Positions 34,291 through 46,558 of a stretch of DNA of 64,000 nt are shown here, one piece after another. Origin of the DNA: Anisodus tanguticus (Eukaryota; Streptophyta; Magnoliopsida; Solanales; Solanaceae); contig CM067556.1 of the NCBI GenBank assembly GCA_034509755.1, positions 16,143,501 to 16,207,500 of the forward strand, written 5' to 3'. Below the pieces are notes generated by a model. The model did not search any database. It was not told where the DNA came from and saw only the letters and a list, made by a program, of their open reading frames with translations. Within the stretch, counting starts at the first letter, position 1, and every line of letters starts with the position of its first letter. The position numbers and the translations under genes are program-made.

Positions 34291-36200
34291 CATATATTGG
34301 AAAGGAAAATGTAAAAGAAAGATAACCAATTTAATGTAAAAAGGAAAAAGTTACCATGATATATAGCAAAATTACATATAAATCATTACATTTACTATAT
34401 CACTGGTCATTGGCCAGACTTCAAGATATCAGAGGAAGAATACTGGTTATCCTAAAAATTAGGGGAGATTAATTTTTAATACATATAGTTGAATTGAAAT
34501 ATAATATCACATTTTCCTTAAGAGAAACGAAACCTCTAGTTTTCAAATTAAGCCTTTACATTTCACTTTCCTTTCGTGGACTTTTTTGTCCGATTAGGAA
34601 CATAAGTTTTTAAGAAAATGACTTTTCTAGTGAAAATATTGAATACAAGTTCTATAAACAACATTTATAATATAGTTATCTAGATTATATATAATATTTT
34701 TATTCACTTACTTTTTCAGAAAAATATTTTACAGGAAAGTTATATTTTTTTGATGAAAAACATTTTCCCTCCGTACCTAACACACCCTTTGTAATTGTTG
34801 AAAGTGTTGCAACAATAAATAGTATTTCCAATGCATGCGTATCTTTAAATCCCAAACCGACCATTAAGTTGACTTGCTACTCTATCTATCCATATATGAT
34901 AAGAACTATGCAATATATACATTGATGACTTGGTTTCCTTAATATTTTATCAAGACATTGAAGTCCATGATCGGACAAAAAAGTCTACACAAGTGGGGTC
35001 TAGGGATGATAGAGTGTATGCAGATCACTGTCTTGAGAAGGTAGATGTTGTTTCTGATAGATTCTCATTTCAGTGTAATCCCAAAAATATTTTTAAAAGT
35101 ATTTTAACCAACCAAACATAATTTTTTTTCGAAAACCATACTAAACACACCCAAAATGTTTTTATTGCACTCTTTTTTTTCCGTTATTCTAGCGGAAGTT
35201 TCAATATAAAATCAAATAAGGAAATTGTATAGCATAATAAAAATGAATTTCAATTGATTTGTTATTCAAAATGAATAAATACAGGAACCTAGCTTAATCT
35301 AAGAATAAAGTTGTTTGGGCAATATTTATTATAAACAGTTTCTGATGTCAATTGTCGGTTTGTAGGTCACCTACGTGCAAAGGTGTCACGTCTATTTATG
35401 CTTACTTATGTATAAACTTCAACTGCTGATTTTTTATGATAAGATAACAAAGTTTCCAACTAATTATACGGGGAAAATCATGTTTATTAGACATTATGTA
35501 ATAAGAAACAGCTAATTGTGTTTGTCATGTAAAATGAACGCGTAATAGTAGCCAAAAGACATTTCGTTGTTGCTTCCGTAGACATTTCTTTTAAAGTTTA
35601 TGTTTAGAGAAGGTGTGCTTTTATATAAACATCTGATATTCCTAATTTATGAGATTAATTTAAATTTTTGCCGCATTAATCCATTAAAAGAAGAAATGCA
35701 CACTAAACTATTCGTATAGAAGAGTTCCTGAATGTAGACAATCAAGGTAATGTCGAATTGATTTTCATTTACTAGAAGGATTAAATTTCCTCCCATACTA
35801 GGTCAGAGCACTTAGCGTTTTTTTACATTTGTCAACGACTATTATTTTTAATTGGAATATTTCTTTTCACTTTGATTCAATTTAGAGTCACAAGTCATAA
35901 CTAATGAGAAGTATCCACGCTATTTTTAAAAAAATCATGAACTCTTCAATATAATTCAAAGCTTAGTTATTACTATTAGTAACCACACATTGATTAAAAA
36001 AATAAAACCATAAAATAGTGCAAAATAATCTTGAGATTCTTTTTCAAATTGGATATACTTATGTATATACGCGTCACTCTGTTAGAATTTTAAATGTTGG
36101 TCAATATATAGGACTATATTAATACCACCGGACCACCGTCCACACGCTGCCCACCCTCCGCCCTGATCCTCGGCACCACCCCACCATGGTCTTGCCATTA
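34291..36200. other. AT-rich intergenic DNA
   Basis: No gene. 34590-34793 and 35080-35150 end in 'ccctccgtacctaacacacc' and 'accatactaaacacaccc', typical of degraded MITE ends, but no pair could be defined. A proline-codon-rich, C-rich patch at 36125-36195 resembles the Copia RT linker but is too short to assign. Confidence 0.4.
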
Positions 36201-36205
36201 CCTAC

Positions 36206-36507
36206 TGAAAGAAATAACCCATTGATTATTTCCATTAATGAATGAGTATATATACAATTTACAATTTCCATAATATGAAAAATTCTATTCTTATTCTACT
36301 CTCAAAACCTTATTCTATTTGTACAAGAATTCTACAATTATGGTAAGTGTACAATGCTAATTAAATACAAATACTATGTTACCAAAATTCAATATACACG
36401 GCTGTGTATACCGTGTATATCATGGTCTCCAACTTGTCATGGGATTCCGCGATATACACGGTATACACGAGGCATTGGATATGACGTATATACCGTATAT
36501 ACTTTCA
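36206..36507 (-). repeat. 3' LTR of Copia E
   Basis: 302 bp. The promoter half (about 36396-36505) is packed with TATACACGG/CCGTGTATA inverted motifs and is 26 bp longer than in the 5' LTR. Confidence 0.93.
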
Positions 36508-36717
36508 CACACCCGCAGTCACAGCAGGCGGTCTTCGTACGCTGAGACTGTCCCTAAAATATTCAAAGAGAACCGAGTGCGCTGATGTTGAACCGGATTA
36601 CCAAAAGATAGACTGCACTAATATTATCACAATAAACTAAGGTAGCTTAATGGGACATTGAAGTTCTAAGAGAAGATTACGTAACCAATATGATTCAGAT
36701 ACCACATTGGCTACCCC

Positions 36718-37885
36718 TCAATACTCGACCTCTACACTAGAGCGTGATAATGTAGATTGTCGCTTTGCAGACCATGAGACCAAGTTATTACCAAGAAACA
36801 TACAATAACCAGACGTGGAGCGTCTGGTATCTGGACAACCACCCCAATCAGCATATGTATATGAGACAAGCGTAGACGTCGACGACGGATATAGATGCAA
36901 GTCATAGTCAAGTGTTCCCTAGATGTATCGTATAATGCGTTTGAGCGCATTCATGTGCTCAACCCTAGGATCATGCATAAACAAACACACATGTTGTATG
37001 GCATACGTAATATCCGGTCTCGTGAAAATAAGATACTGAAGACCCCTGCAAGACTGCGATAGTGGGTAGGATCCTCGTAAGGTGAGCCAGCCGCAGCACA
37101 CAGCTTGGGTTTGGGTATCAACTGGAGTGGAAGTAGACTTACACGAGGACATACCAGCCCACTCAATTATCTCAGCGGCATACTTCCGTTATGATAAGAA
37201 TAACCCACATGCATAACGAGTGACAGCAGTCCCCGAGAAATAACTCAAGGGCCCTAAGTCTTTCATAGCAAACTCATAACTGAGTATGGTCATGATAGAC
37301 TTGTGTAAACCATCAGAAGAATCGGTCAAGATAATGTCATCCACATATAAGAGAATATAAGCCAGGGAAGTACCACGACGATATATGAATAGAGAATTAT
37401 CAGACCTGCTGTGAGAAAACCCAATAGTAGATACATAGTCTGCAAATCACTTATATCAAGCACATGGGGCCTGCTTGAGCCCATACAAGGACTTCCTCAA
37501 TAAACAGACATGATTAGGATATTTGGGGGCCACGAAAACCCGAGGGATGATGCATGTAGACTATCTCTTTAAGATTACCATGTAAGAAAGCATTCTTCAC
37601 ATCTAGTTGATGAATGAGCCATGCCTTGGAAAGAGCCAGACTGAGAACAATGCGAATGGTAGCCGGTTTGACCACCGAGCTAAATGTCTCACCACAATCC
37701 ATGCCAACTTGTTGTGTTTTACCATCACCTACAAGATGAGCCTTATGTCTTGCAAAAGAACCATCAGAATTATCTTTATGAATAAAAATCCACATAGACC
37801 AAATAATATTAACACCGGAAGGACGGGGAACCAACTCCCACGTCTTATTTTCAATAAGAGCATCATATTCGTCGTTCATAGCCAA
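36718..37885 (-). pseudogene. Copia E reverse transcriptase and RNase H
   Basis: The RT N-terminal half at 37514-37885 reads 'NKTWELVPRPSGVNIIWSMW', 'HQLDVKNAFLHGNLKEIVYM'. The catalytic YVDD can be read near 37340-37365 ('LLYVDDIIL') in another frame. The connection at 36919-37152 ('TSTPVDTQTQ', 'TRPDITYAIQHVCL') and RNase H at 36718-36900 ('YADWGGCPDTRRSTSGYC', 'SAKRQSTLSRSSVEVEY') follow. Multiple frameshifts. Confidence 0.9.
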
Positions 37886-38270
37886 TTTTCAATTCGGGTC
37901 ATTTAATGCAGACACTGGGTTAAGGGTAGTGGGGATTTAAGAACTTTAGAATTAAGATTAAAATATCTTTTTATTTAAAAAAAACCCCGTTGACTATGAG
38001 TAACAGGCATGTGTATCGAGGGAGAATTGGGTGGATTTTGGGAAAAAGTCAGATGGGTGATGGACTGGCCAGCATGCAGTGTGCCTGCTGGCCCAAAACT
38101 GGAAACCGAATGCTGGACTGTAGCAAAAACTGTATCGGTAGTGGGCTGGGCAGTGGGCCCACGAGTAGAAACTGGGGCAGAAACAGTGGGTGGTGGTGGG
38201 CCTGCTGGCATTTCGGGGTCAGTGGATCGGCCCATGAAGTGGTGCATAATGTACGGTGAGACGTCGTCAT

Positions 38271-39271
38271 CTAAAAAATTATACGAACTAGGCATGAACT
38301 ACTCACTTTAGCAAACGGAAATTGAGTTTCATCAAAAATAACATGGCGACTAATTATGATTTTATTAGATGATAAATCAAAATATTTGTAACCACGATGA
38401 TTAGTTGGATAACCCAAAAACACACAAGCGGTAGAACGGGCTTGAAGTTTGTTAATTGTAGTTGATGGAAATAGTGGATAGTATAAACACCCAAAGACCC
38501 TAAGATGGGAATACGAATGATTCTTATTAAAGAGGATTTTAAGAGGAGATGCATATGTCAACCCTTTGTTAGAATGTATGTTAAGGAGATAAGTAGTCAT
38601 TTATAGAGCATGATGCCAAAAGGAAGGAGGTACGGAAGCATGGACCAATAAAGTTCGGTCAATATTATTAATGGTACGAATTTTTCATTCGGCTATTCCA
38701 TTTTGTGAGGACGTATGAGGACAAGAGAACCAAAAAACTATGTGTATCACAAAATTCCCGAAACAACCCATTATCATAATATTTGTCATTATCACATTGG
38801 AATTTTTTTATTTCCCGTTAGAATTGGGTACGGATGAATACTCTAAATTTTAAGAATGTTGAGATTTTTTCGCTAACGGAAAGGTCTATAAAAATTAGAA
38901 TAATCATCAAAAAATAGAACATAATATCGATGGCCCACAGACCTGAGAACGGGAGAAGTCCATAAATCATTATGAATAATATCAAAAGGCATCAAAGTAC
39001 GAGAAGTAAAGGCTACAAACGGTAATCTAACATGTTTTCCTAAAGGACATGAATGGCAAATTGGAGTACTACGCGTACCCTTACAAGAAATAAAATTGTT
39101 TTTATGCAAGGAAGAAACAATGGACGACCCAGGGTGACCCAAACGTGCATGCCACAAGGAAGGAGCTAGAGCTGAAAATGTCGATGGTATGGCTTGACTC
39201 GAGAAACTGGTGGCGGGCGTGATTGGAAAAAGATATCCCCTACTATTGCATTTCATGAGAGGAATCCCCAT
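38271..39271 (-). pseudogene. Copia E GAG-pre-integrase and integrase
   Basis: 38873-39271 reads 'SLWHARLGHPGSSIVSSL', 'TPICHSCPLGKHVRLPF', 'FDIIHNDLWTSPVL' and 'YVLFFDDYSNF'. The core between 38600 and 38870 is degraded across frames. The C-terminal part at 38271-38600 reads 'HLRVFGCLYYPLFPS' and 'CVFLGYPTNHRGYKYFDLSS'. Confidence 0.88.
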
Positions 39272-39282
39272 TTTGAAATCCT

Positions 39283-40613
39283 TCAGGGAAAACCCAAATG
39301 AATCAAAATTAACAGAAACTCAATTATCAGTGGTGAATTTACGGACAGACACCAAAATTTTAATTTAGGGGCATGAAGGGTATTATTCAAAATAAGATGT
39401 GGATGAGGGGGAGCCAAAGTTGTATGACCTGAACCACGAATTGGAATTGAGTTGCCATTACCAACAATAATGCCACAATTTTTGCTCAAATTGAAATAAG
39501 ACGAGAGAGTATATTGGTCGGACGTCATGCGAGAAGTGGCGCCAGTGTCCATGTACCAATTCGCGTTGGGAGGATTTAATCCAAGGGTATGCATAGCGGC
39601 CTAAATGTATGTGGGTGTCGGGATCGGATTTAGGCCCGCAACATTAAAGGCCTGTTGAAGCCGAGGTCCAAGCACCCGGAACGCTGCTGGGTGTTGCTAT
39701 AGGGACCTAAAAATTGGGCCTGTGAGTGGGCTGGACTAGGCCACTGGCCGCTGGTCCAGGCCCACTACCAAGGGGCCCAAGGCTGAGACCAGGCGGGCTG
39801 GACCCCAGAACCCCGATGCCCACCCCCGATTGTGTTACTGTTACCGCCGGAGTTGCTACTGTTCCGACCGCCGATGTTGTTGCCGTTATTTTTACGGTTG
39901 TGACCCTTCTTGCTGCCACCGTTGTTGTGGTTTTGGCCCGAATTATTAATAAACCCGTGAGAGTTATCGGATGAAGTCATCATCGCCACAGAACTGGCTA
40001 TTAGCAACCTTTTTTACCAAGCCGACTTCTACTAACGTGAGCATCGAACGGGCTTGATAAAAAGGTAAAAGCGGATTACTTTGACGAAGGAGAGTCTCAA
40101 CGCCATTTTAGGTCTGCAACCATTTGTAGAATAAGATGATTATTGGTAACAGGCGCTCCAACGTTACAGAGTTGGTCCGCTAATTCCTTGAGCCGTTTAC
40201 AATAAGCTGAAACATTCGGAAAATCTTCCATGCTGACTTGTGGAAATTCCTGCTCAAGGGTGACAACTCGGAAATGTTGGTTATCCTGGAATATATCACA
40301 CAATCTATTCTAGGTAGCCATAGCCGTAGTGTCTAGTTCAATGATCGTCTTTAAAAGGTCGGTAGAAATAGTGGAGTAAATCCACTGAAGGACGGTAGCA
40401 TCAAGAGTGATCCATAACTGAGGATCCTGCGCTGATGGAGGGATAGCGGGATGAATTATGTGATGGAGGACTTGATGTGAGATTGCGTGAATTTTGAACA
40501 ATTCTGCCCAAGGTCGCATATTGGACGTTCTCCATCTCAAGAACAATAGGGATGTGGTTTTTTATGTTAGAGACAGTAAGGGCAGGATGAAACATGTTCT
40601 TTGACGTAGACAT
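39283..40613 (-). pseudogene. Copia E gag and protease
   Basis: Gag starts at the ATG at 40613 (MSTSKNMFHPALTVSNIKNH). It breaks by frameshift near 40500 and again near 40300. The C-terminal part (39707-40007) is Gly/Asn-rich with basic residues and has no CCHC knuckle. The protease 'WYMDTGATSRMTSD' (39283-39594) has an intact DTG. 'LHAPKLK' then shifts frame. Confidence 0.88.
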
Positions 40614-40751
40614 AACGAAAGAACAATAGGTGAATGAGGGATTTGGAAGAAAATTTGGGAAGAGAGGGCATGGTTTCCGAGAATGGACATGAGAACCGAG
40701 GCAGCGGAAGAGAGGAAAAAATCAATAGAAGCACCTAGACTTCTGATACCG

Positions 40752-41027
40752 TGAAAGAAATAATCTCTTGATTATTTTCATTAATGAATGAGTATATATA
40801 CAATTTACAATTTCCATAATATGAAAAATCATATTCCTATTCTACTCCCAAAACCCTATTCTATTTGTACAAGAATTCTACAATTATGGTGAGTGTACAA
40901 TGCTAATTAAATACACATACTATGTTACCAAAACTCAATATACACGGTTGTGTATACCGTGTATATCACGGTCTCCAACTTGTCATGGGATTCCGTGATA
41001 TATCGTGTATATTAGTGTATACTTTCA
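40752..41027 (-). repeat. 5' LTR of Copia E
   Basis: 276 bp. Matches the 3' LTR except for scattered substitutions and a shorter inverted-motif array. Confidence 0.93.
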
Positions 41028-41032
41028 CCTAC

Positions 41033-43257
41033 TATCCCTCGTTATACATAAAGGAACAATATATCCAAGAAGGAAAATTGATGAATTTATTAATTTAAGA
41101 AAAAAGACCTTTGTGTAATTAATGCTTGTTTCATCGTAAATCCTTCTTTGTAAATAAAATAAATCACCATTGACCACTCACTAGTCACTGCTATCTCCCG
41201 CATCTCTACTCCTAGTCCAAATATAATGGGATGAGTAAAATGCGTAGGACTCACATTATTTTTGGCTAGTCATATGTTTTTAAACTTGGTTTGTACTTTG
41301 TACTCTGTGTCACGAGAGAGTAAAAAGTTTACTAGTATGAAAGTAAACTACTTCGAAGTGTGGCATGAACATGAATCGTCCAAATAAGAGAACATTAGTA
41401 GTGTGGGTAGGAGCATGAACAAAGATTAAAGATAAGTTTTTAAAGTTGTTGGTACAAAATTAATTGAAAACGGAAGGTAAAAAATGATTGTATCACTTAG
41501 TTGAGTTTACTTAAAATAGATTTTTTGTTGGATTGCATCATGGATGGGTTGGGTCTTTTCAAGTTGGGTCAGAATTTTATTTGAATCAATAAATAAAGGC
41601 ACATGTTTAATTTAAAATTAAATTAAATTTTATATAATTGTATCGTTAATGGAAGGTCAATTCTAAGCATCAAAATAATGTTATGAGCAAATTTGATCCA
41701 ATATGTTAAAGAAGAACAAATTTGAACCATTTCAAATGACATTTTCTTTATCTTTCAGTTTTTAGAATTCGATGATACTTTTATTGCAAAACAACATAAT
41801 ATAGGTTCCTTTTCTTCTCATTTAAACCATACATGATATACAAGATTTTAAAAAGTACACATATACAAGATTTTAAAAAGTAATTTTCAAAAGTTACAAT
41901 TACTTTTAAAAAATTACATTAATACAATTTATTTTAATTTTTTAACTTTTAATTATATTATATACAATCTTTCATATTCCTAAAATATCTCTCCTAATTA
42001 AATACACAATAAAATCTAATTCTCACCTAAAAAAAATTCAATTTCATGTCCTCTCTCCTTCCATATTCATCTCCTTAAGCTCCTAAAAATAGTATTTGTT
42101 TTCAAACTTTGCTTTTATATACATATTCAAAGTTTATTGATGTGCACTACTCCACAGCATTTCGTATTCATATGTTTTTTACTTGAGCTTTTTAGAATAT
42201 TTTTTAAGCATGTGTTACCACTTATTCACACTATTTTTATTTCTAAGGGCAAAATACTAAAAATGTATATGGTATATTCAAATTGACAAGTGTGATTGAA
42301 AAAATGAAGTATTTGTGGATATAATAGTAAGAATTCGTATATTTAATTTTTAGTAAATACAGTATATAATATAAAACACCATATAAATGATATATTCAAA
42401 TTGGTAAGTGCAACTAAAATTATGGTAAAAAAATATTTGTGGTTATAATAGTAGGAATTTGTATATTTAAGTTTATATAATATATACAGTATATAATTTA
42501 ATAAATCTTCTGTATAATATATGTAGTACACAGTATTACGGTATACAATAGAAGATGGAGTGTATGAGCAAATTGTGAGTATTTGTAGCGTCACAATTTG
42601 ATTATATTGTTTCGTTATTGATATGTAGAAATGAAGAATTTGTAGGGACAAATTACTTAAATAAAGAAAAAAATATAACCTATCAAAATTAATTACCTTA
42701 TCTATACGAAAATTTCCATATCTAAAGATTTTCTACTTTACTCATTTATAAAGTATATCTGGTAGATTCTGTAAATTAAAAAATAATTGTAGATTATATC
42801 ATTTAATACTTATTTTCTAGTAATTGTGTAAGTTCCCCTTTCTTCAATCTAACTAAAACTACATCCTCAGATCAATAGATTAGTAGCCCAATAAACTTGT
42901 GTAATTTGCAAAAATTCCGTCCAGACTAGAACCCATTGACACAGATAGATGTAAATGGGCTAATAACAAGAGGATTTGCAGTCCGCTGACATAAACTGGT
43001 GTTAATGGCCCAATAACAGTTAACAGTTCCGGTGATTGACAAACAAACCCAACCCATATTTAATACTGGGCAGTGGACACGTGCACATACCTTAGCCCAA
43101 GCAACAATATACTCATTTCTTCTTGTTTTTTTTTTTCCTTTTAAATTAAGGATCACCTAAAACTTCAAATTTAAAGTTTTCAAACTTCTATTTTCTTTCA
43201 CTTTTGAATTGTTTCCCCCCTTTCTGCTCCTTGATGTGAATTTTGCACGTACATAAC
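41033..43257. other. AT-rich intergenic DNA
   Basis: No gene seen. Minus-strand open stretches at 42343-42651 and 42926-43156 have low-complexity translations and no recognisable domain. Confidence 0.5.
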
Positions 43258-43540
43258 CAGGATGAATCTAGTTCTCTATTATGGAAATATTTTACGGAAG
43301 AGTTAGAGGTGGAAACAGACTACTTACAGCTTGTCGTTAAACTTATCAATGATGATTAAGGACATACAATATCACCTTCTGAGAGCTGTTATTGAAGTAT
43401 ATTGCAAATATTGGAAATTAACAAAGTCACCATTAAAACATAATTGGGGTGGGTGGGTGGAGGAGGACCAATGTGCCGACTTTTTGGCAAACGAATGGCA
43501 CAAACATGAAAAACTTTTGCTAATTTGAAAAGATGCGATC
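43258..43540 (+). pseudogene. RNase H-like (RVT_3) relic
   Basis: Across two or three frames one reads 'LEVETDYLQLVVKLINDD' followed by 'DQCADFLANEWHKHEKLL', the front and back of the plant RNase H-like RVT_3 fold. That fold is found in non-LTR elements and in many short host-like genes. A stop codon interrupts it. No RT is adjacent, so origin from a LINE or from a stand-alone RNase H-like gene cannot be decided. Confidence 0.5.
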
Positions 43541-43745
43541 GAATTATATCGCTTAAATATGAATGAATTTAATTTTCTAGCTTCTTTTAGTGTACCACAA
43601 AAAATTCACATTAAGTTCTGGGGAAGTCATGATTAGAATATATAAGACATCTTATTAATATGTTAAATAGAAGACTTGAAAAGTTAAGCAACGCTATAGA
43701 GGATGTCCATAAAAAATTTTCAAAAGAAGAAGATATTATATCTAT

Positions 43746-43922
43746 TAATAGAATATTCGCCGAATATACTTACATTAATGGTATATCTCTTATTTTAGGT
43801 AGAATTATATTTCTTTTATAATTAGGTTGATTACTTACGTAGTTTGTAGCAAGGTAAATACTTATGTAAATACTATACATTGTAAATCATCAATTAATGA
43901 AATAAAGGAACACATTTCTTTA
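43746..43922 (+). repeat. 5' LTR of Copia C
   Basis: 177 bp, TAATAGAATATTCGCC...CATTTCTTTA, followed directly by the PBS. Confidence 0.88.
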
Positions 43923-44057
43923 TGGTATCGGTAGTCTAACCCTAAACAAAAACCCTCCCCGACGTCGACCCCCTCTCGGCCGCCAGCCACCCACGACGGA
44001 ACCCTAGTATATTTTTTTTGCCATTCTCTCTCCCTTCCCTCCTAAATTTCATCTTCC

Positions 44058-45448
44058 ATGGCTGACAAAATCAAATTCCATACTGCACTTGCAGTCAACA
44101 ACATTAAAAATTTCATTCGTGTGACTCTTGAGATGGAAAAGGGTCAATACTCCTCATGGACAGAGCTATTCAAAATTCATTGTCGTGTCTACGAAGTTAT
44201 CGACCACATTATCCCTCCTAAATCGAATTCCACAGACCTACCCTCGACTTTGACTTCTGATGATGCACTTTGGTCTCGTTTGGATGCAATTGTCATCTAG
44301 TGGATATACGGCACGATCTCTAGATCTGTTGCACACAATCATTGAGACCGATGCCACTGCCCGCCAAACGTGGGAACGTTTGGAAAGTATTTTTCACAAC
44401 AACAAAACTCAACGTGGGTTATACCTTGAAAATCAGTTTAAGGACGTTCATCTGGACGATTTCCCAAACGTGTCTGCATATTGTCAAGAACTCAAGATAT
44501 TTGCCAACCAACTCTCCAACATTGACGCACTAGTCACTAATCAACGATTGGTCATGCAATTTATTACAGGCTTGAACGAATCCTATGACGGTGTTGCTAC
44601 CATCCTTCAGCAATGCACGTCGTTACCACCGTTTTATGAGGCTCGTTCGAAGCTAATTCTTGAGGAAACTCGGAAAATCAAGTGCATTACCACTCAGGCC
44701 ATCATTATAGATGTCACCCTCACCACCACCGTTGGGCCCTCCGCCGACGATAAGGCCTTCAATTCTGGCAGCCATTACTGTGTCGACCCGCAACAACCGC
44801 AAAAGGTGGTAGTCCTGCAGAGGCCATGACGGATGGAATTCCGGCAGCAACGATGGAGGCAAAGGGCAGTCCCCGCCGGCAGGCAATAGCCAGCAGCGGT
44901 CGCGGCAGTAGCAACAGCCTCCGCCGTGGGCCACATGGGCCCCACCATCATGGGCCTCTCCTCCTTGCCCGTATCCGACATCCTCGTGGACTCTACCTCC
45001 GACCCGACAGGCCCAACCTGGCATACTCGGCGCACGTCTACAACAGGCCTACACAGCACATGCCCCTCTACCCTCAACTTATACATTGGCTGACATTGAG
45101 GCAGCTATGAACACAATGTAACTCAATGCTCTAGACGAAAATTGGTATATGGACACAGGCGCCACGTCTCACATGACGACATCACAAGGTACTCTCTTAT
45201 CGTATTCCGATTTGAGTAATTTAAATTGGAATATTATTATTGGTAGTGGACAATGCATTATTATCCGTGGTTTTGGTCATTCATCCTTATCCCCACCACA
45301 TCCACCACTAATTTTAAAAAATGTCCTACATGCTCCTAAACTCATTAAGAATCTAATCTATATGCGATGTTTCACAATTGATAATAATGTTTTCCTTGAC
45401 TTTGATCTTTTTGATTTTTCTCTGAAGGATTTTACGACAGGGAGATGA
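44058..45448 (+). pseudogene. Copia C gag and protease
   Basis: Gag starts at the ATG at 44058 (MADKIKFHTALAVNNIKNFI). It shifts frame near 44280 and continues to 44829 ('TWERLESIFHNNKTQRGLYL', 'FPNVSAYCQELK'). No CCHC knuckle is visible. The protease from 45149 reads 'MDTGATSHMTTS' with intact DTG and 'VLHAPKLIKNLIYMR'. It is ended by an in-frame TGA at 45446, just before the pre-integrase region. Confidence 0.9.
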
Positions 45449-45451
45449 ATA

Positions 45452-46495
45452 ATGAGAAGTGACATCACCGGAGATCTCTACCCTATTTCAAATGCCGCCA
45501 ACAAACCAGCCTCAATTCCATCAACCTTTGTTGCTCTTTCATCTTCCTTATGGCATTCTAGATTAGGACATCTCGGAGATTCTATTTTACGCTCCCTTAG
45601 GAACAATAATTTTATTCAATGCAACCGTATTTCTAAGACTCCTATATGTGAATCCTGTGTTTTTGGAAAACGTATTAAATTACCATTTATGCATCCACAA
45701 ATTGTACTTTAATGCCTTTCGATATAATACATATTGATTTGTGGACTTCCCTACTTTAAGTACGGCCGACCATCGATATTATGTGTTGTTTTTGGACGAT
45801 TATTCCAACTTTCTATGGACTTTTCCAATTGATAATAATCTCAGGTCTACCCCATTTTTTCCTCATTTAGTGCTTTCGTAAAAACACAATTTGAAAAGAG
45901 CATTAAATGTTTTCAATGTGACAATGGCAGGTAATTCGATAATAACCAATTCAAACAGTTTTGCTCCTAAAATGATCTTACCTTTCATTTTTTCTGCCCT
46001 CACACCTCTTCCAAAAATGGTAAAGCCGAACGGAAAATCTGAACCATAAACAACCTAATATGTGTCCTACTTGTTCACGCCTCAATTCCCACTCAATTCT
46101 GGCATTAAACACTCTCCATGGCCACCTATCTCCTAAACATAATCCCTAACAAGTCTCTAGCTCTACAGTCTCCCACTCAAGTTCTATTTTGTAGGAACCC
46201 CTCCTACCAACACTTGCGTATTTTCGGATGTCTCTGTTATCCTCTTCATCCGACCACTCACAATCTACAACTGCGTTCTTCTCCGTGTGTGTTTCTGGGT
46301 TACCCCATCAATCATCTTGGTTACTCTTGCTATGAACTATCAAGCCATAAAATAATTATTTCATGCCATGTCCTATTTGATGAGTCTCAATTCTCTTTTA
46401 CCTCACTAAACTCTCCACCTCGGCATTCCTGCTACTTCCTAAATAATGGCCTAAACCCCCTTCTAATTCAACACTTACATAATCCGACGTCCTAA
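45452..46495 (+). pseudogene. Copia C GAG-pre-integrase and integrase
   Basis: 45452-45712 reads 'SLWHSRLGHLGDSILRSL' and 'TPICESCVFGKRIKLPF'. Then a stop and frameshifts run through the core ('LDDYSNFLWTF' can be read near 45800). 46118-46495 holds the C-terminal part, 'HLRIFGCLCYPLHPT' and 'CVFLGYPINHLGYSCYELSS'. Confidence 0.88.
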
Positions 46496-46558
46496 TCCCC
46501 GGCACCCGAACCCACCACGGTCAGTCTGGGACACACTGCCCACCCATTTCCGCCAACG

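Larger units (their letters stand above)
36206..41027 (-). mobile_element. Ale-type Copia element (copy E) with both LTRs and TSD
   Basis: A 4822-bp minus-strand element flanked by CCTAC (36201-36205 and 41028-41032). The 3' LTR is 36206-36507 (302 bp) and the 5' LTR is 40752-41027 (276 bp). Both run TGAAAG...CTTTCA. The PBS (40735-40751, CGGTATCAGAAGTCTAGG on the minus strand) fits initiator tRNA-Met, and the polypurine tract 'gactgcgggtgtg' adjoins the 3' LTR. The order is gag, protease, integrase, RT, RNase H. Stops and frameshifts occur in every gene. Confidence 0.95.

Noticed and set aside
36120..36200. C-rich patch as a separate Copia linker fragment
   Set aside because: Too short, and the similarity to the proline-rich linker at 46490-46530 is only compositional.
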